From Oscillospiraceae bacterium (GTDB taxonomy: Bacteria > Bacillota > Clostridia > Oscillospirales > Oscillospiraceae): DNA of 15,238 nucleotides. Below the pieces are notes generated by a model, which searched no databases, was not told where the DNA came from, and saw nothing but the letters and a program-made list of their open reading frames with translations. The translations under genes were made by a program, and so were the position numbers. Location of the stretch: the NCBI GenBank assembly GCA_009776905.1, contig WRMX01000042.1, positions 5,661 to 20,898 of the forward strand, given 5' to 3'. Numbering within the stretch: position 1 is the first letter of the stretch; each line of letters begins with the position of its first letter. Positions 14,879 to 15,238 of this stretch are shown here, piece after piece.

Positions 14879-15238
14879 TCATTCCCTTCTGCGCCTTGCG
14901 CCAATCAGAACGAACAGCACAGCCCCGGTGACAAGCATGCCGCCCGACGCGAACAGAATGATGTCCAGCGTCAAGTTGCTGTCGTCGCCCGTCTTCGGAC
15001 CATCCGTGCCCTTCTTTGGATTCTCATCGCCGCCGGTTGAAATGCCGCTGACCAGCTTCGGATCATCCTCATCTTCATCTTCAAGCTCCAATTCTCCTTC
15101 CGGAGGCAGCTCCTCATCAATATCAACTTCATCAACATCATCCGGGTCGGTCGGCAACACCGGGTCCGTCGTCGGCGGTGGGTTTATAGTCGGGGGCGGA
15201 TCTACCGTTGGCGGCGGGTCCGTCGTCGGCGGTGGGTC
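14879..15238 (-). CDS. C-terminal part of a sortase-anchored cell-wall protein, cut by the window edge
   Basis: The frame is open from the right edge to the stop at 14879, giving 119 visible residues; the GTG at 15160 is an internal valine, not the start. In order it has proline-rich hexapeptides (D/N)PPPTx, a strongly acidic stretch (DPDDVDEVDIDEE and following), a short Gly/Lys region, the sorting motif GPKTG, a hydrophobic helix (LTLDIILFASGGMLVTGAVLFVLIG, split here only by reading) and the tail ARRRRE. This is the layout of Gram-positive wall-anchored proteins. GPKTG departs from LPxTG and is closer to the (S/P)PxTG and NPxTN-like signals of class B sortases. The sortase gene directly follows, so this is its likely substrate. 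Function of the missing N-terminal part is unknown. Confidence 0.88.
   Translation of the reverse strand, partial: DPPPTTDPPPTVDPPPTINPPPTTDPVLPTDPDDVDEVDIDEELPPEGELELEDEDEDDPKLVSGISTGGDENPKKGTDGPKTGDDSNLTLDIILFASGGMLVTGAVLFVLIGARRRRE
15161..15238 (-). repeat. DPPPTx hexapeptide (18-bp) repeats of the wall-spanning stalk
   Basis: The visible 26 codons read as four (D/N)PPPT(T/V/I) units and the first two residues of a weaker one. A 23-nt stretch at 15161-15183 is repeated exactly at 15215-15237, 54 bp away, equal to three units, which suggests recent expansion. Such stalks carry a surface domain through the wall. The array probably continues past the edge. Confidence 0.8.

Overview
The window looks like chromosome of an anaerobic, Gram-positive-type member of the Bacillota (class Clostridia is the best guess). 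The reasons are a rubrerythrin, S-layer-homology (SLH) anchored surface proteins, a class B sortase next to a sortase substrate, a YkoE-like ECF transporter subunit, strong AGGAGG-type ribosome binding sites and TTGACA/TATAAT-type promoters. Nothing seen allows a genus call. All genes but one lie on the minus strand, so transcription mostly reads from the right end to the left end.

Layout, right to left as transcribed. (1) 15238-13994: the C-terminus of a cell-wall protein (proline-rich stalk, acidic segment, GPKTG sorting signal; its start lies outside the window), followed 6 nt later by a class B sortase. (2) 13995-12005: a palindrome close to the Rex consensus, a good promoter, and a chemoreceptor with a CZB-like extracytoplasmic domain; a 10-bp hairpin follows it. 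(3) 11939-9861: a TetR-family regulator with an imperfect palindrome in front, then a GPH/MelB-like MFS permease starting at TTG. (4) 9248-9840: the only plus-strand gene, an ECF S component, convergent with the permease and with its promoter so close to the start codon that the mRNA may be leaderless. (5) 9195-1203: two SLH surface proteins in tandem, 535 aa then 1899 aa. They share a homologous N-terminal two-module unit. The 425-bp gap between them carries twelve 19/20-bp tandem repeats and two hairpin-forming repeat elements. (6) 1149-1: rubrerythrin with a clear promoter, then the N-terminal 135 residues of an iron-sulfur/FAD oxidoreductase of the GltD-like type that runs off the left edge.

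Most of the window concerns the cell surface: SLH proteins held non-covalently, a sortase substrate held covalently, a sensor and two transporters. The most unusual item is the 1899-aa protein. It has seven modules with the sequence signature of the sulfite-oxidase (molybdopterin oxidoreductase) fold but no recognisable cofactor cysteine, then a probable seven-bladed Reg_prop beta-propeller, then three SLH repeats split by a Gly/Ala/Ser linker. No phage, insertion sequence, CRISPR array, rRNA or tRNA was recognised.
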